Below, piece by piece: positions 1-10,604 of a stretch of 64,000 nt of DNA. The notes under the pieces were generated by a model. That model was not told the DNA's origin, searched no databases, and saw only the letters and a list, made by a program, of their open reading frames with translations. The stretch is from the NCBI GenBank assembly GCA_945910035.1, contig OX246754.1, forward strand, positions 184,094,249 to 184,158,248, read 5' to 3'. The translations under genes were made by a program, and so were the position numbers. Positions within the stretch are counted from its first letter, which is position 1. Each line of letters opens with the position of its first letter. The DNA is from Brachypalpus laphriformis. Taxonomy: Eukaryota; Arthropoda; Insecta; Diptera; Syrphidae.

Positions 1-1523
1 AACCCTGGTTTGATGAGGAATGCCGGCAAGCGCATGCAGTATAACAAGAGGCGTACAAAGCGGCGCTGCAAAGAAGGACTAGAGCTGCTCGCGAGCTCTA
101 CGTGCGCAGAAGAAAAGAGGAACATCAAATTCTTAGAAAGAAGAAAAAGGAGCATGAGAAGCGCTCGATCGGGGAAATTGAGAGACTTTATTGCAGGAAT
201 GATGTTCGAAAATGTTACCAAAAGGTAAAAAGAACATGCCAGGGTTTCAAAGCCAGAACAGAAGCCTACAGGGACGAAAATGGCTATATAGTAACAGAAT
301 CGCAGTCGGTGCTGAGGATATGGAAGGAACACTTCTGCAGACTGTTAAACGGCGATGATGACCAATATTCCGCTGTCAGGCAGAATGAGCCATTCAACAG
401 TGACGATGGCAGTCAAGATTCCCGTCAACCCAATCGGAATGAAGTGAGGACAGCGATATCTAAACTCAAATCCAAGAAAGTTGCTGGAGCCGACGGCCTT
501 GCCGCTGAGCTTTTCAAGGCAGGAGGAGATGAGTTGGTAAGGAGCATGCACCAGCTCATCTGTAAAATCTGGTCGGACGAAAGTATGCCCGATGAATGGA
601 ACCTCAGCATCGTTTGCCCGATCCTAAAGAAAGGAGACCCTCTGAACTGCTCCAACTACAGAGGTATAAGTCTTCTCAACATCGCATATAAGATCCCGTC
701 CGCCGTATTATGTGAATGCCTAAAACCGATCGCCAACAACCGGATAGGTCCCTATCAGTGTGGTTTTAGGGCGGGAAAGTCCACCAATGACCAAATATTC
801 ACACAACGGTAGATCTTGGAATAAACCCTTGAATATAAAATCGATACGCATCACCCCTTCATCGATTTCAAAGTTGCCTATGATAGCGTGTATAGAGACG
901 AGTTATACAGAGCCATGTCTAGTCTTGGCATCCCTGCCAAGCTCGTCCGTTTGTGCAGAATGACGATGGAGAACTCTCGCTGCTCCATCAAAGTCGGTAA
1001 GAACATCACCGAATCGTTAGATGCCAGGAAAGGTCTTAGACAAGGTGACTATCATGCGATCTCTTTAACATAGTACTTGAAATAATTGTACGAAACTCAC
1101 AAGCCAACACCGGAGGTACAATCTTTTACAAGTCTGTACAACTACTCGCTTATGCCGATGACATTGACATAATCGGAAGAACTCACCGGCCCGTCAATGG
1201 GGCATTTACGAGTATTGAGATCGAGGCAGCAAAGATGGGTCTAGCGGTCAATGAAAACAAAACAAAATATATGCTGTCTACAAAAAAGGACACCCAACAT
1301 CGGCATCTTGGATAGAACGCCACAATAGACAGATATAATTTTGAGGTAGTAAAGGATTTTGTCTCCCTAGGTTCTATGGTGAGCTCCGCAAATGACATCA
1401 GTAGGGAGATCACACGAAGAATTACTCTTGCCAATTGTTGTTTCTATGGCTTAAGAAGGCAATTGAGTAGCAAAACCCTATCTCGAACTACTAAGGTAAC
1501 TCTTTATAAGACACTAATCATCG
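1..1523 (+). mobile_element. LINE-A'1: RTE-like LINE, linker + reverse transcriptase, truncated both ends
   Basis: The element runs in from upstream of the window. Reading starts in the basic linker between endonuclease and reverse transcriptase (RT) (PWFDEECR, then a KKKKEHEKR stretch). It then enters the RT at about 340-800 (VLRIWKEHF, GADGLAAELFKAGGDEL, CPILKKGDPLNC, YQCGFRAGKST). Frames shift after about 810 and again near 1050, but RT homology continues (FKVAYDSVYRDELYRAMSS, MENSRCSIKVG, then 'YADDIDIIGR' homology near 1150). Homology to LINE-A copies stops abruptly at about 1523, before the C-terminal domain. No RNase H is seen. It is a dead copy: in-frame stops and at least two frameshifts. 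RTE-like assignment rests on the single EN-RT polyprotein of its sister copies and the short-repeat 3' tail. Confidence 0.85.
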
Positions 1524-3009
1524 GAGTTACTGGCTAGCGTTATGTCTACAACCTCCTGTGTATTTTTCACTAAAAATGTTTGTTCGTACCTCTGTTTACT
1601 ACTAAAAGGTTGTTTTCAATAATAAATTTGATAACTGACTCGCCGCGAATTAGTGGAGGCAGCCCCTTTCCTTCGACCCTTACCACGGTCTGGTCTAAGT
1701 TACCGTAGGTAGATGGTAATAATAGGGGAAGAGTACAAACTTAATAATTGTCGCCAATATTGGAGCTAGCACGTTCGATTCTCTTTCAAGGACCCTATTT
1801 TTATTATTGTTTGGTAAAAGCAGAAAGGATGGGCAATGAAGCATGATATTGTAAGGAAAGGCTCTGATCAAGTAGTCCTTTGTTTGACCTTTTGCTTTAT
1901 TTTGAGTTGCAGCGCCTATTGATATGTTTCAAGGGTCTTTTGTCCATAGTAGACGACACTCATTCTTGCCTTGAATGTAAGACACATTCCACTTTCAAGT
2001 TTGTCTAATTAAAATGAATTGCCACTACAATCGGTTTTGAATGAACAAACAACTCACTGAAATGTTGGATGTGAACAACCTCAGGAATCGAGCAACCACC
2101 AAATACAAGTACAAGGAGACGAAAAAACAAAATTGCTTTCCAACAACACAAGGACTCAGCAGCAATAAGACATCATGAGAAATTGGAGCTCCCCGCCGCG
2201 TTCAGTTTCATTTCCAAACAGCAACCGCAATCAAAGTAGCCCGCAAGGATAATGGTGGATACTGGAATCGTTGTCGGTGGTTTTGGTTAATGAAACTCGG
2301 AATTTCGCTCGTGCTGCGGGTAGAATTTCATCTATCTTAGAAAATGTTACCTCCTCTTATTGGATCCTTCTCCGACTCCTCGCCACCGTTGTCTAGCAAC
2401 AGAGAATACAATTCACGAAATGCCTCTGTGATGCTGGGAATGGGAATGGGGATGGAGAGTAGCGACGACCGCCGTTAATCCTTCTTCTGTTCTGCTCGGT
2501 CCTCTGAGGTGTTCTCAAGGATGTATTAATTGCGAATTCGCGGTTGCTTTGGGTTGGGGGCAGCAGATTGCTTTAATTGCTCAACATCCTTTTCGTTGAG
2601 ACGGATAATTTGTTTGGCTGGTAATTGAGATTACGGTCTGTGCGCATTTGTTGTTGTAATGGATGCCTTATGTCTGTACAGACAGATGGCTTTGTCTTGC
2701 GTGTAGTGAATCGCATTTTGTTACGGTGTCCAATGAGTCCTTTTGAAGTGTAACCACGGTAAGAAGCTTGTAAATGTTAATGAATTACTTAATTTGTTTT
2801 GCACAGAGGTGTGGTGAGTTATTTGTTGTGCTTGGGGGGGATTAGTCTGTATCTATGCTGTTGGCTAGGTGAGTTGATTGTAGTATTTATAATGGTGGAG
2901 AATAAACAATGATAGGGGTTGGTAAAGAATAAGATTATAGTTTATTTATTCTACTTCTTGCTTTTACTGTATTTAGCTAAACATTATTTGGTTTCGATTG
3001 TTAACGAAT
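1524..3009. other. Unassigned AT-rich interval
   Basis: I see no recognisable coding domain, tRNA or clear repeat in this 1.5 kb. ORFs are very short and match nothing I know. Could be host intergenic DNA or decayed TE sequence. Confidence 0.5.
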
Positions 3010-3445
3010 TCTGTCTAATCTTGTAGAAAAAACTATGGCCGTGCTCCAAAATTATACATTCTATTTAAATGTAAACCTTGTTCTAGTCTAAGAAGAAGGT
3101 GATGTGAATCTGGGCAGATGTATGCGGTTTTCAATATGTACAAGCCATCAAGGCTTAGAAAATTAAAGAGTTCATCAGCCTTACAATTCTCCGGAATGTC
3201 TCTATGCACTAACACCCAACACAGGTGTGTAATAAACTGCTGCATATGTATATTGACGTTTCAAGCATTTGATTGCTGCTTGGCTGTCTGAAAAGATCCG
3301 GATATCTTCTAATATTAATATCTGATAATATTTTGTTCCTCTTTAACAAAGATAAGATTTCCTTCATCGCCATTATTTCCATATGGAACACGCGATAATG
3401 TTTTGTAGACGGAAGGAGAGGTTTAGACTAACCCTGTCAGAGAAA
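3010..3445 (-). mobile_element. RNase H relic of a LOA/I-type LINE (fragment G)
   Basis: Read on the minus strand, three frames together show an RNase H domain. An acidic segment comes first (FHMEIMAMKEILSLLKRN), then a DSQ-like segment near 3270-3300 (aligning to DSQAAIKCL), then CWVLVHRDIPENCKADEL at about 3170-3230, the C-terminal RNase H block. The same block in element D reads CWVPGHRDIPGNCKADE. RNase H after RT is typical of the I and LOA clades, not of the RTE-like LINEs nearby. Frameshifts make it non-functional. It lies just downstream of LINE-A fragment A3 and may be the tail of another LOA copy. Confidence 0.7.
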
Positions 3446-3454
3446 ATGAGTTTA

Positions 3455-4150
3455 TGATGGCATGGTGGCAGCGTTGCTATTGGTCTTCGGCACTTGATTA
3501 TGGCGGCATAGGAATGATTGAGAGATTTCGGGATACGCGTTCAGCGACGACTCTGGCGGTTTCTTGCGATTGTAGCTTTTCGATATTAAATTTGCTCGCA
3601 ATGATTCTTCTTTGTTGCTCAGTTTGGGATATCCTCATGCGTACCTTGGCTACAACAAAGTACCGATCCGAGTCTATTTTGGCTGCTCGGAACATTCGGA
3701 CATCCAGAATACAGAAGGCATGTCTTGTGTCGATCGCAATATGATCAATTGTGTTAGATGATCATTGGACCGCCATGTCTGCTTATGTATGAATATTGTG
3801 ATGAGGAAACCTTGTGCTTGCTATGGTGACGTTTCGCTTTAGAGCAAAATCAATTAGCCTTGGTCCGTGACCAGAGGTAATGTCGTGTAGGCTTTGCTTA
3901 CCGACTGCTCTACCAAAGATGTCCTCCGTTCCTACTTTGGCGATAAAATCACCCAATACGATTTTAGCCCCGTATTTAGGACATTGCTCGTATGTTTTGT
4001 CGAGGAGCTCATAGAAACAATCTTTGGTGGCAGGGTCATTTTCTTCCGTGGGGGCATGAGCACATATTAGGCTTATGTTAGTAAATTTAGCCTTGATCCG
4101 GATAGTCATAATATGCTTGCTCACGTGTCGGAAGCTTAAGACTTCTTGCC
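3455..4150 (-). mobile_element. LINE-A fragment A3: APE endonuclease domain only
   Basis: On the minus strand the sequence begins at RQEVLSFRHVS and covers most of the apurinic-like endonuclease (IVLGDFIAKVG near 3950, RLIDFALKRNVTIAS, IDHIAIDTRHA, KIDSDRYFVVAKVRM). It then runs into the linker (VEKLQSQETAR-like) and stops at about 3455. It aligns to LINE-A copies A1 and A2 throughout, with stops after HHNIHT and other decay. GDFNAK has become GDFIAK, losing a usually conserved Asn. It is truncated at both ends and directly abuts the 3' part of element F. Confidence 0.82.
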
Positions 4151-4478
4151 TAAGTCTTTGGATTTCTCCACAGTTCTTCTCTGGCTTTGATTTCTCCTGT
4201 CAACTCTACCACCTGTTTAACGGAAATCTGGTTCATCTTCTTGGTTTCCAAACAGTGGCGCCCTATATCTCCCTTCTTCTGCTAGCAAGAGCCGGACAAT
4301 GTATGTGCCGTCGTCCCAACTTCCTGCAGGCATAGTTTCCAGAAAACCCATATTTTTCAGGTGATAACCAAAATTCCCATGATCTGTATATGAGGCTACC
4401 ACCCATTTCAGTGTTCTTCGTTCAAGGCTTAGAACTTCTAAACGAGTGGTTCCAGTCGGCAACATAACAGTCATTTTT
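4151..4478 (-). mobile_element. Element F, 3' part: C-terminal zinc-finger region of a LOA-type LINE
   Basis: Minus-strand reading gives TRLEVLSLERRTLKWVV, then GNFGYHLKNMGFLE, then in a shifted frame CRK...HIHCPALASRRRE. This is the C-terminal 'GxxTGH / C-x2-C...H...C' region that follows RNase H in LOA/I/R1-type polyproteins. It continues directly from the RNase H C-terminal part at 7387-7600 (ending RQAKIT) if LINE-B1 is removed. The duplicated 13 bp at the junctions (4466-4478 and 7387-7399) confirms this. Pseudogenic. Confidence 0.75.
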
Positions 4479-7386
4479 ACTTACTTACTTACTTATATCC
4501 TTTAACCCGTCGGGGGGCATAGGGCGTCAACCACGCCTGCGCGTAATCGTGTTCGGAGTTCTGCAACGCGTTTGAGCTGCCTCCAACTCATTCCTAAAGA
4601 GCTCGATTCCTCCTCAACTCTTCTGCACCACGTTTGCCTAGGGCGTTTCGCCTGCCTGGGTGAGCGGATTCCACTGCATGGCGTATTTCGCAATGGAGTT
4701 GTCTTCGCGCCGTAGGGTGTGTCCAATCCATTGCCACTTTCTTCTTCGTATAGTAATGCTTATAGGTTCTTGGCCCGTTCTCAGATAAAGTTTTTCGTTG
4801 GAGATGCGGTTCGGCCAAAAAATCCTCAAGATGATTCTTAAGCATTTGTTTACGAAGACTTGCAGCTTGCGTGTGTTAATGGTGTCCATCTTCCAGGTAC
4901 TGCACCCATAAAGCAGCACTGATTCTACGTTGGAGGGGAACATTCGTAGCTTGGTTCTTAAGCTAATAACATTGCTTCTCCAGATTTTGGACAGCATTCC
5001 GAACGCAGCCTTCCCGATTCTGCTGCATACATCCAGTTCGGTGCCACCGCGATTAGCCGAGACAACACTTCCTAAATATAGAAAGTTATCAACTTTCTCG
5101 ACTTGCTTTCCGGCAATGTCAAGTTGAGCGCGGGTATTAGAAGTGCTCAGGGCTTTTGTTTTGGCTGTGTTTATTTTTAGCCCCACTTTGTTTGCCTCAG
5201 CTTCTAGATTTTGGGCCATCAAATGAAGATCCATTATCCTATGTGAAAGTAGGCAAACATCGTCAGCGTAATCTACATGTTTAAGGTAAGATGTCATAGT
5301 CCAACGAATTCCATAATTAGCTTCCGTCAATGCTGTACGGAGTACATCGCTGATAACCACCAAGAACAATAGTGGTGACAGTATGCACCCTTGACTTACT
5401 CCACTTTGGACTTCAAAATCGTCCGAAACCTTACCATTGAGCACGACGTGACACTTACTGCCCTCGTATGTAGCCTTGATAATAGCTATAAGTTTTTCTG
5501 GAATGCCTCTCCTGCGCAAGGCCAACCAGATAGCATCTCGATTCAAGCTGTCGAAAACCTTCTCGAAGTCGATAAACAGTAAATGTAGCGGAGACCTATA
5601 CTCAACGCATTGTTCGATCCAGGAGGATCCAGCGCGAAAGCCTGCCTTTTCGAAATCGAGAGTTAAATCTAAATGTTCTTTAATTCGTTCTAGAATTATT
5701 CTAGCTATTATATTGGCTACAGCTGGAAGAACACATATACCTCTCCAGTTACCGCACTCCATTAAGGTACCCTTCTTTGGAAGCTTTATGATCATCCCCC
5801 TTTTTCACTTCAGTGGAAATTGTTCACTATCCCAAGCTCTCCGTATTAGGGGATGCAGCAAATCTGCCGATGTATTTGGCGCCGCTTGAAATACCATAGT
5901 TCGACAGGGATGCCATCAATACCCACCGCTTTGTTCTTCTTGAGGGACTTGATTGCTGTTATTATTTCGGTTTTACTGGGAGGTACGGTGCGAATTCGGG
6001 AATTTATTGCTTCGAACCGTTCATTCGAATTCAAGATCATACCGCCATCGTCTAAGTGATTTAGTGATGTTCTCTCCATCTAGTGAGCTGATCCTCATCC
6101 GAAATCAGAAGGTTACCGTCTAGACTCTTCACTGGATGTTGTTTGGAGTTTCGACCACCAATGAGCTCCTTAGTGATGCTATAAACACTCCTACTGTCGC
6201 ACCTACTCGCTGCTTCTTTAGCCCTTGAGGCCAGTGAGTTGATATATTGACGTTTGTCACGTCTCACACTACGCTTCAAGCTCGGTTCTCTCTAATGCTG
6301 AGGCCGCTGCGATCCGAACCTTGATTACTGTACTCTCATCGATCTGTCTCCAGGTGTCTGTAGAGAGCCATGTGCGGTGGTGTTTCTGCTTTTACCGACA
6401 AACGTGCGTGCCCCAGTCGCAAAAGCATTTTCACAGCACTCCAGTGGTCATCCATGTTCTCTTGCAATATGCTGCTGATTGCTCCTGCTTCTAAGGCAAG
6501 ATGGTACCTGAACTGTTGGCGCACTTGGGGAACTTTATGCCTGTCGATATTAAACCTGGTGATGTTAAGTAAGTTTGAGCGGTTGCTGTTGACGGGTGCA
6601 GTACGAAAGCGTAAATGAGCTACCATAAGATGGTGATCTCGTTCTTGTCCGACGTCAGGTCCACGTCTGTTTCGGACGTCCAGAAGACAATTTCTAAAGC
6701 GGCGACTGATCGCAATGTGGTTGAACTGGTTGGATGTTCGTTGCCTATCAGTAGAGACCCAACTGATCTTATGGCAGGTGTTATGCTTAAACAGCGTACC
6801 TCCGATGACTAGGCGGTTGGTATTGCAGAAGTCCACAAACCGCTCACCATTTTCATTACGGTCTCCCACGCCGTGAACTCCCATCACGTGCTTAAGCATG
6901 GTGTTGTCGCTACCCACTTTGGCATTGAGATCTCCCATCACCATTACCATGTCCCCATTAGGCGTTTGGTTGTGGGCGGTGCCTAAGTGGCTATAAAAAT
7001 CATCCTTTTCGTCCTCAGTCGCGTCTAGAGTCGGAGCATAACACTGTATGATGGTAATTTATCTAACTCTACTCTGGAATCTAGCCGTCAATATCCGGTT
7101 ACTATGGGGTTTCCAGAATATGAAGCTACTACGTGCTGCTGGAGTTAGCATGAGTCCTACGCCGGAACTCCGTGCACTTCCAGTTGGTTTACCAGAGTAG
7201 AGCATGACAGTGTTTTTTGTTGGGGAGATGTATTCCCCAGCATCGTACCATCTTATCTCGCTCAGCTCTAAGATTTTATACCGTGCGAATCCGCGCTCCA
7301 ATTGGAGGAATCTGGCGCTATAAGGCCCTTCCTTGAGTGAGTCCAGGAGGGTCTTAACGAGGCCTTTGTTAGTCGTTTGCCATCCA
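4479..7386 (-). mobile_element. LINE-B1: 5'-truncated RTE-like LINE with (TAAG)n tail, inserted in element F
   Basis: Minus strand. The endonuclease starts within the domain (KTLLDS at about 7350; EIRWYDAGEY; VMVMGDLNAKVGSDN at about 6920). Then come a basic linker and RT from about 6110 to 4640 (KKNKAVGIDGIPVELW, NWRGICVLPAVANIIARIILERI, LLFIDFEKVFDSLNRDAIW, GVSQGCILSPLLF, YADDVCLLSHRIMDL). The C-terminal domain (RRKWQWIGHTLRREDNSIA) follows. Several frameshifts break it. The 3' end carries four TAAG repeats at about 4480-4496 (plus-strand ACTTACTTACTTACTTA). Flanks AACAGT[C/T]ATTTTT at 4466-4478 and 7387-7399 are a 13-bp TSD with one mismatch. Confidence 0.9.
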
Positions 7387-8153
7387 AACAGTTATTTTTG
7401 CCTGCCTGCAACTCTCCAAGATTGACCACCTTCTCTGGTGTTCGCCGTGGTCCAGTTGTTGATCAGGTGCTCTACCATTCCGCTGCCAATTGCAGCAAAT
7501 GGTTCCACATCAGAGAACTCAGATGTTCACCCTTGCTTAGATTTCGTTACTGCTCAGAGGGAGCACCCATTGAATTTCTGAACACATTCCAATGCCAATG
7601 ACGTATTGATATCTGTTTGTTCTATGTGCTTAATGACAGATTGATTGTCTAGTGCTATAGTCAAATTTTTACCAACGACCTGACCATCTTTCATGTGATT
7701 CAACGCATGCAGCGAGGCAATTTAGGCTTGATAAACTGAGGTACATTTTTCCAAACTAATATGACAGGCTAGTTCTACTTCTTCTAATAACATATCTGCC
7801 CCCGCTCAGCTATTCAACATGGATCCATTCTTAAAGATGATTATATCACTAATCTTTCTTTCCGGAAGTGTTCCATTCGCGATGAGAGTTTTGTGATACT
7901 TTTCGGTAACATTTTATTTATTCTCTTTATTCCATCTATTCAACTCCCTAATCTCGTTTTTCATAAGATCCAGGATTTTCCATAGATAGTACCGCGCCAG
8001 TGACAGTTGGCATCTCGACTCCGATGTTTTCTTAATAATTATGTCCAACGGCAGAATACTTAGGATCACTTCCATTGCGCGTGTACGTCTCGTCCGTATT
8101 GCGCCGATGATCCCTGAACAAGCCAGGCGTTGAATCTTATCTAGATACATCTT
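7387..8153 (-). mobile_element. Element F, middle part: RT C-terminus and RNase H of a LOA-type LINE
   Basis: Minus strand. The RT thumb-like part at 8150-7915 reads MYLDKIQRLACSGIIGAIRT, matching VEKVQRLACRCITGALRST in element D. RNase H follows at 7910-7600: an acidic start (aligned to TDGS but reading KNGS here), VELACHISLEKCTSVYQA, then IALDNQSVIKHI (the DSQ block altered to DNQ) and SLALECVQKF. The post-RNase H linker at 7600-7390 ends RQAKIT. Stops and shifts abound. The left boundary is the LINE-B1 insertion and the right boundary is the LINE-B3 insertion. Confidence 0.78.
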
Positions 8154-8579
8154 GGAGGTGTGGCAGCAATCAGCAGCTCACTGCCGCAACCATCCAAGAC
8201 CATTGGTGTGCTGTGAAAAATATTTTTACATTTGGTGCTGAAAGAATTGTCGGCCGATCGCAGGGAAGACATAGGGCGTGGCTTTCCGAGGATACGTGGA
8301 GACGGATTGACGAACGAAAACAGCTGAAAGCTCGTATTGCAGCTACTCCAGCAGCACGGTGAAGCGAGCTAGAGTCCCTATATCGCATGAAGATGAGAGA
8401 AGTTCAGCGTAGTGTGCGATGTGACAAGCGCAACTACACTAACGCGCTGCCTACAGAAGCAGAAGAAGCTGTACGGAGGCGCGACAGCAGGACCGTCTAC
8501 AGAATCACCAAAGAGCTGACAGGTGGTCGCAGCTGCAGCCAGTACCCAGTGAAAAGCCTAGACGGTTCCTTACTAATTT
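8154..8579 (+). mobile_element. LINE-B3, 5' segment (endonuclease/RT linker)
   Basis: Plus strand. Sequence starts at an ISSS block aligned to 15538 in B2 and continues through the basic linker (MKMREVQRSVRCDKRNYTN, EEAVRRRDSRTVYRITKEL, YPVKSLDGSLLI). It breaks off exactly at the codons where B2 reads SLLISDEDQL. The missing next residues, EDQLKRWKEHF, begin at 18888. So this is the front of one LINE-B copy split by element E. The 5' end is truncated at 8154, right after the 11-bp sequence AGATACATCTT (8143-8153), which recurs at 20540-20550. Confidence 0.85.
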
Positions 8580-10590
8580 TTTTTTAATAATTTGCACGCG
8601 CACAAGGGATTATGGCTACCCTTAATATGTTAAAACACAGCGCGGGCGGTAGGAAAGTTAGGAGGAGATAAGAGGAAAAACCGATGCACATTGGTTTTAA
8701 ATGCTTGTGGGTTATAATGAGAGGGAACAACACAGCTTTCCATAGCATTCCACACCATGTTGTACGGCTCAGGAAAGAATATCTATATTTCACAGTACGT
8801 CCGAAAATAGGTTTGAGGGTGAACTGATGAGGATTCAGGGCGTGGCGAGTATTGCGAGAGAACTGTTGAAGAGGTAGAATGCAATTGACTATTTCGCTCG
8901 AGCACTGTTTGTAAAAAAAATCGATAAAATAAAGTAAGACAGGAAACATTTCTTCGGTGTTCAAGCGAGTCTATAGACTCCGCAATGTTTCTGTCCCCTA
9001 TTAGTTTTAACGCACGATTTTGAATCCGATTTACTAGGTGCAATGCGGTTTTAGGTGCACCAGACCAGATGTGGGCGTTATACTCGAGCTTAGGGCGGAT
9101 GTATGTCTTATATATTGCAGCCAGATCAGAGGGGGTAAAGTATTTCTTGCACCGTGTAAGGAATCCTAAACATTTCGCAGCGTTCTTGGCGACATCAAAT
9201 ATGTGGTCATTCCAACGTAAGTTGTCGTTAGCACACATACCGAGAATGGAAAGATTTTCGGTTTCGGAGATGCAAGTGCCATTCATTGATAATGTCTGAG
9301 GGTTTGGGTTTCGCTTGACCGACAGAAGACAGCATTGAGTTTTTGAAGTATTAAATTCCACTCTGTTCCTTGTACCCCATTTAATTATGCTGTCAAGATC
9401 GGAATTTAATGAGCTTAACATACGCTGCTGCTCCAGTTCTACAGCCGCGTGAGTCTGGAAACGAATATGAGAAGCTGAGAGTACTGTCGTCAGCGAAGGA
9501 GTGTATTGAACTAGAAGTAGCAGACAAGAGATCATTAATAAAAATAAAAAAGAGAGTCGGAGACAAAACGGAGCCTTGGGGAACACCAGCATTTATATGG
9601 AGAATAGCAGACTTGAAGCCATCCAAGATAACTTGTATTGAACGACCCGAAAGGTAGTTTCTAATCCATTGAAGAAGAGATTCATCGATACCAAATGCAC
9701 GCATTTTCGACAAAAGAGCTGGATACCAAACTCTGACAAATGCCTTCGAAATATCAAGCGCAACAATCTTACTTTCACCAGAGTGATGGAGAGATTGGTT
9801 CCACTTTTCGGTGAGATATGCCATCAAATCACCAGTGGACCTTTTGCTACGAAAGTCGTACTGCCGGTTATTAAAGAGCTTTCGGGATTCAAGACATTTC
9901 ATAAGCTGACGATTTATCAGCATTTCCATGACCTTAGAAAGAAGGGACGTAAGTGCAATGGGTCGGTAATTGGAGGGAGAAGAAGATTCGCCTTTTTTAG
10001 GGACGGGCTGGACAAATGCTGTTTTCCATCTACTCGGAAAGGGTCCACAGGAGTAGGATAGATGAAAAAGCTTACGCAGTGGTTTTGCCAGCGTGGAAGA
10101 ACACCTCTTCAGAATTATGGGGGGATACCATCTGGAACAGCGGATTTGTGGATGTTAAGATCTTTAAGTATTCTTGCTACTGTACGAGTGCGAAAGTGGA
10201 TTTGTTCCATAGAATATCTGACGCGCTCAAGTACAGGGGAAAGTAGGGCACAATCTGGGAGTGTGGAGCTTGCAGCAAATTGAGCTGCGAGCAGATTTGC
10301 CTTGTCTAAAGAGCTGACAGCTGGAATGTCATTGTAAACGAGCGTTGGGATGGAAGATGAGGCATAATTTTTTATATTTTTTTCCGAATGACCAGAAATT
10401 TCTGCAACCTTTGGGACAATGTAGAATTTGTTGCCTCAATTTCTGGTCATATTTGAATTTTACACGACGAAGGTGGGCATTGCAGTCATTTCTGGCACGT
10501 TTGAAATGTTTTCATGTTTTCATGTTTTCCTCAGTAGCGTCGGCCTTTAGGACCGGAAACTTGACTCCCTCAACCTAATAGCCTCCTTAC
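8580..10590 (-). mobile_element. Element E, 3' part: reverse transcriptase of a CR1/Jockey-superclade LINE
   Basis: Minus strand. From about 10550 the sequence shows the EN-RT linker (RNDCNAHLRRVKFKY, RNFWSFGKK), then RT: SAVPDGIPP at about 10130, PVPKKGESSSPSNYRPIAL, SKVMEMLINRQLMKCLE (about 9920), ALDISKAFVRVW, GVPQGSVLSPTLFF and FADDSTLSF, a complete RT catalytic box. After a frameshift near 9420 comes the C-terminal region (LGMCANDNLRWNDHI, LAAIYKTYIRPKLEYNAHIW, LEHRRNVSCLTLFYRFF), ending IPCARANY-stop near 8590. A short run of A (T on the plus strand, 8577-8586) closes the 3' end. No RNase H. Confidence 0.88.
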
Positions 10591-10604
10591 AGCTCAAGTC
10601 GTAC
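10591..10604. repeat. Target-site duplication, left copy, of LINE-A1
   Basis: AGCTCAAGTCGTAC here and AGCTCAAATCGTAC at 14187-14200: 14 bp, one mismatch. Removing the bracketed LINE-A1 restores element E's frame (KENAWYDLSCKEAIRLRE read on the minus strand). Confidence 0.88.

Noticed and set aside
8570..8600. A clear TSD for element E
   Set aside because: The right junction (18870-18886) is diverged; only a few bases (TTT) match. The split of LINE-B3 supports the insertion, but the duplication itself cannot be claimed.
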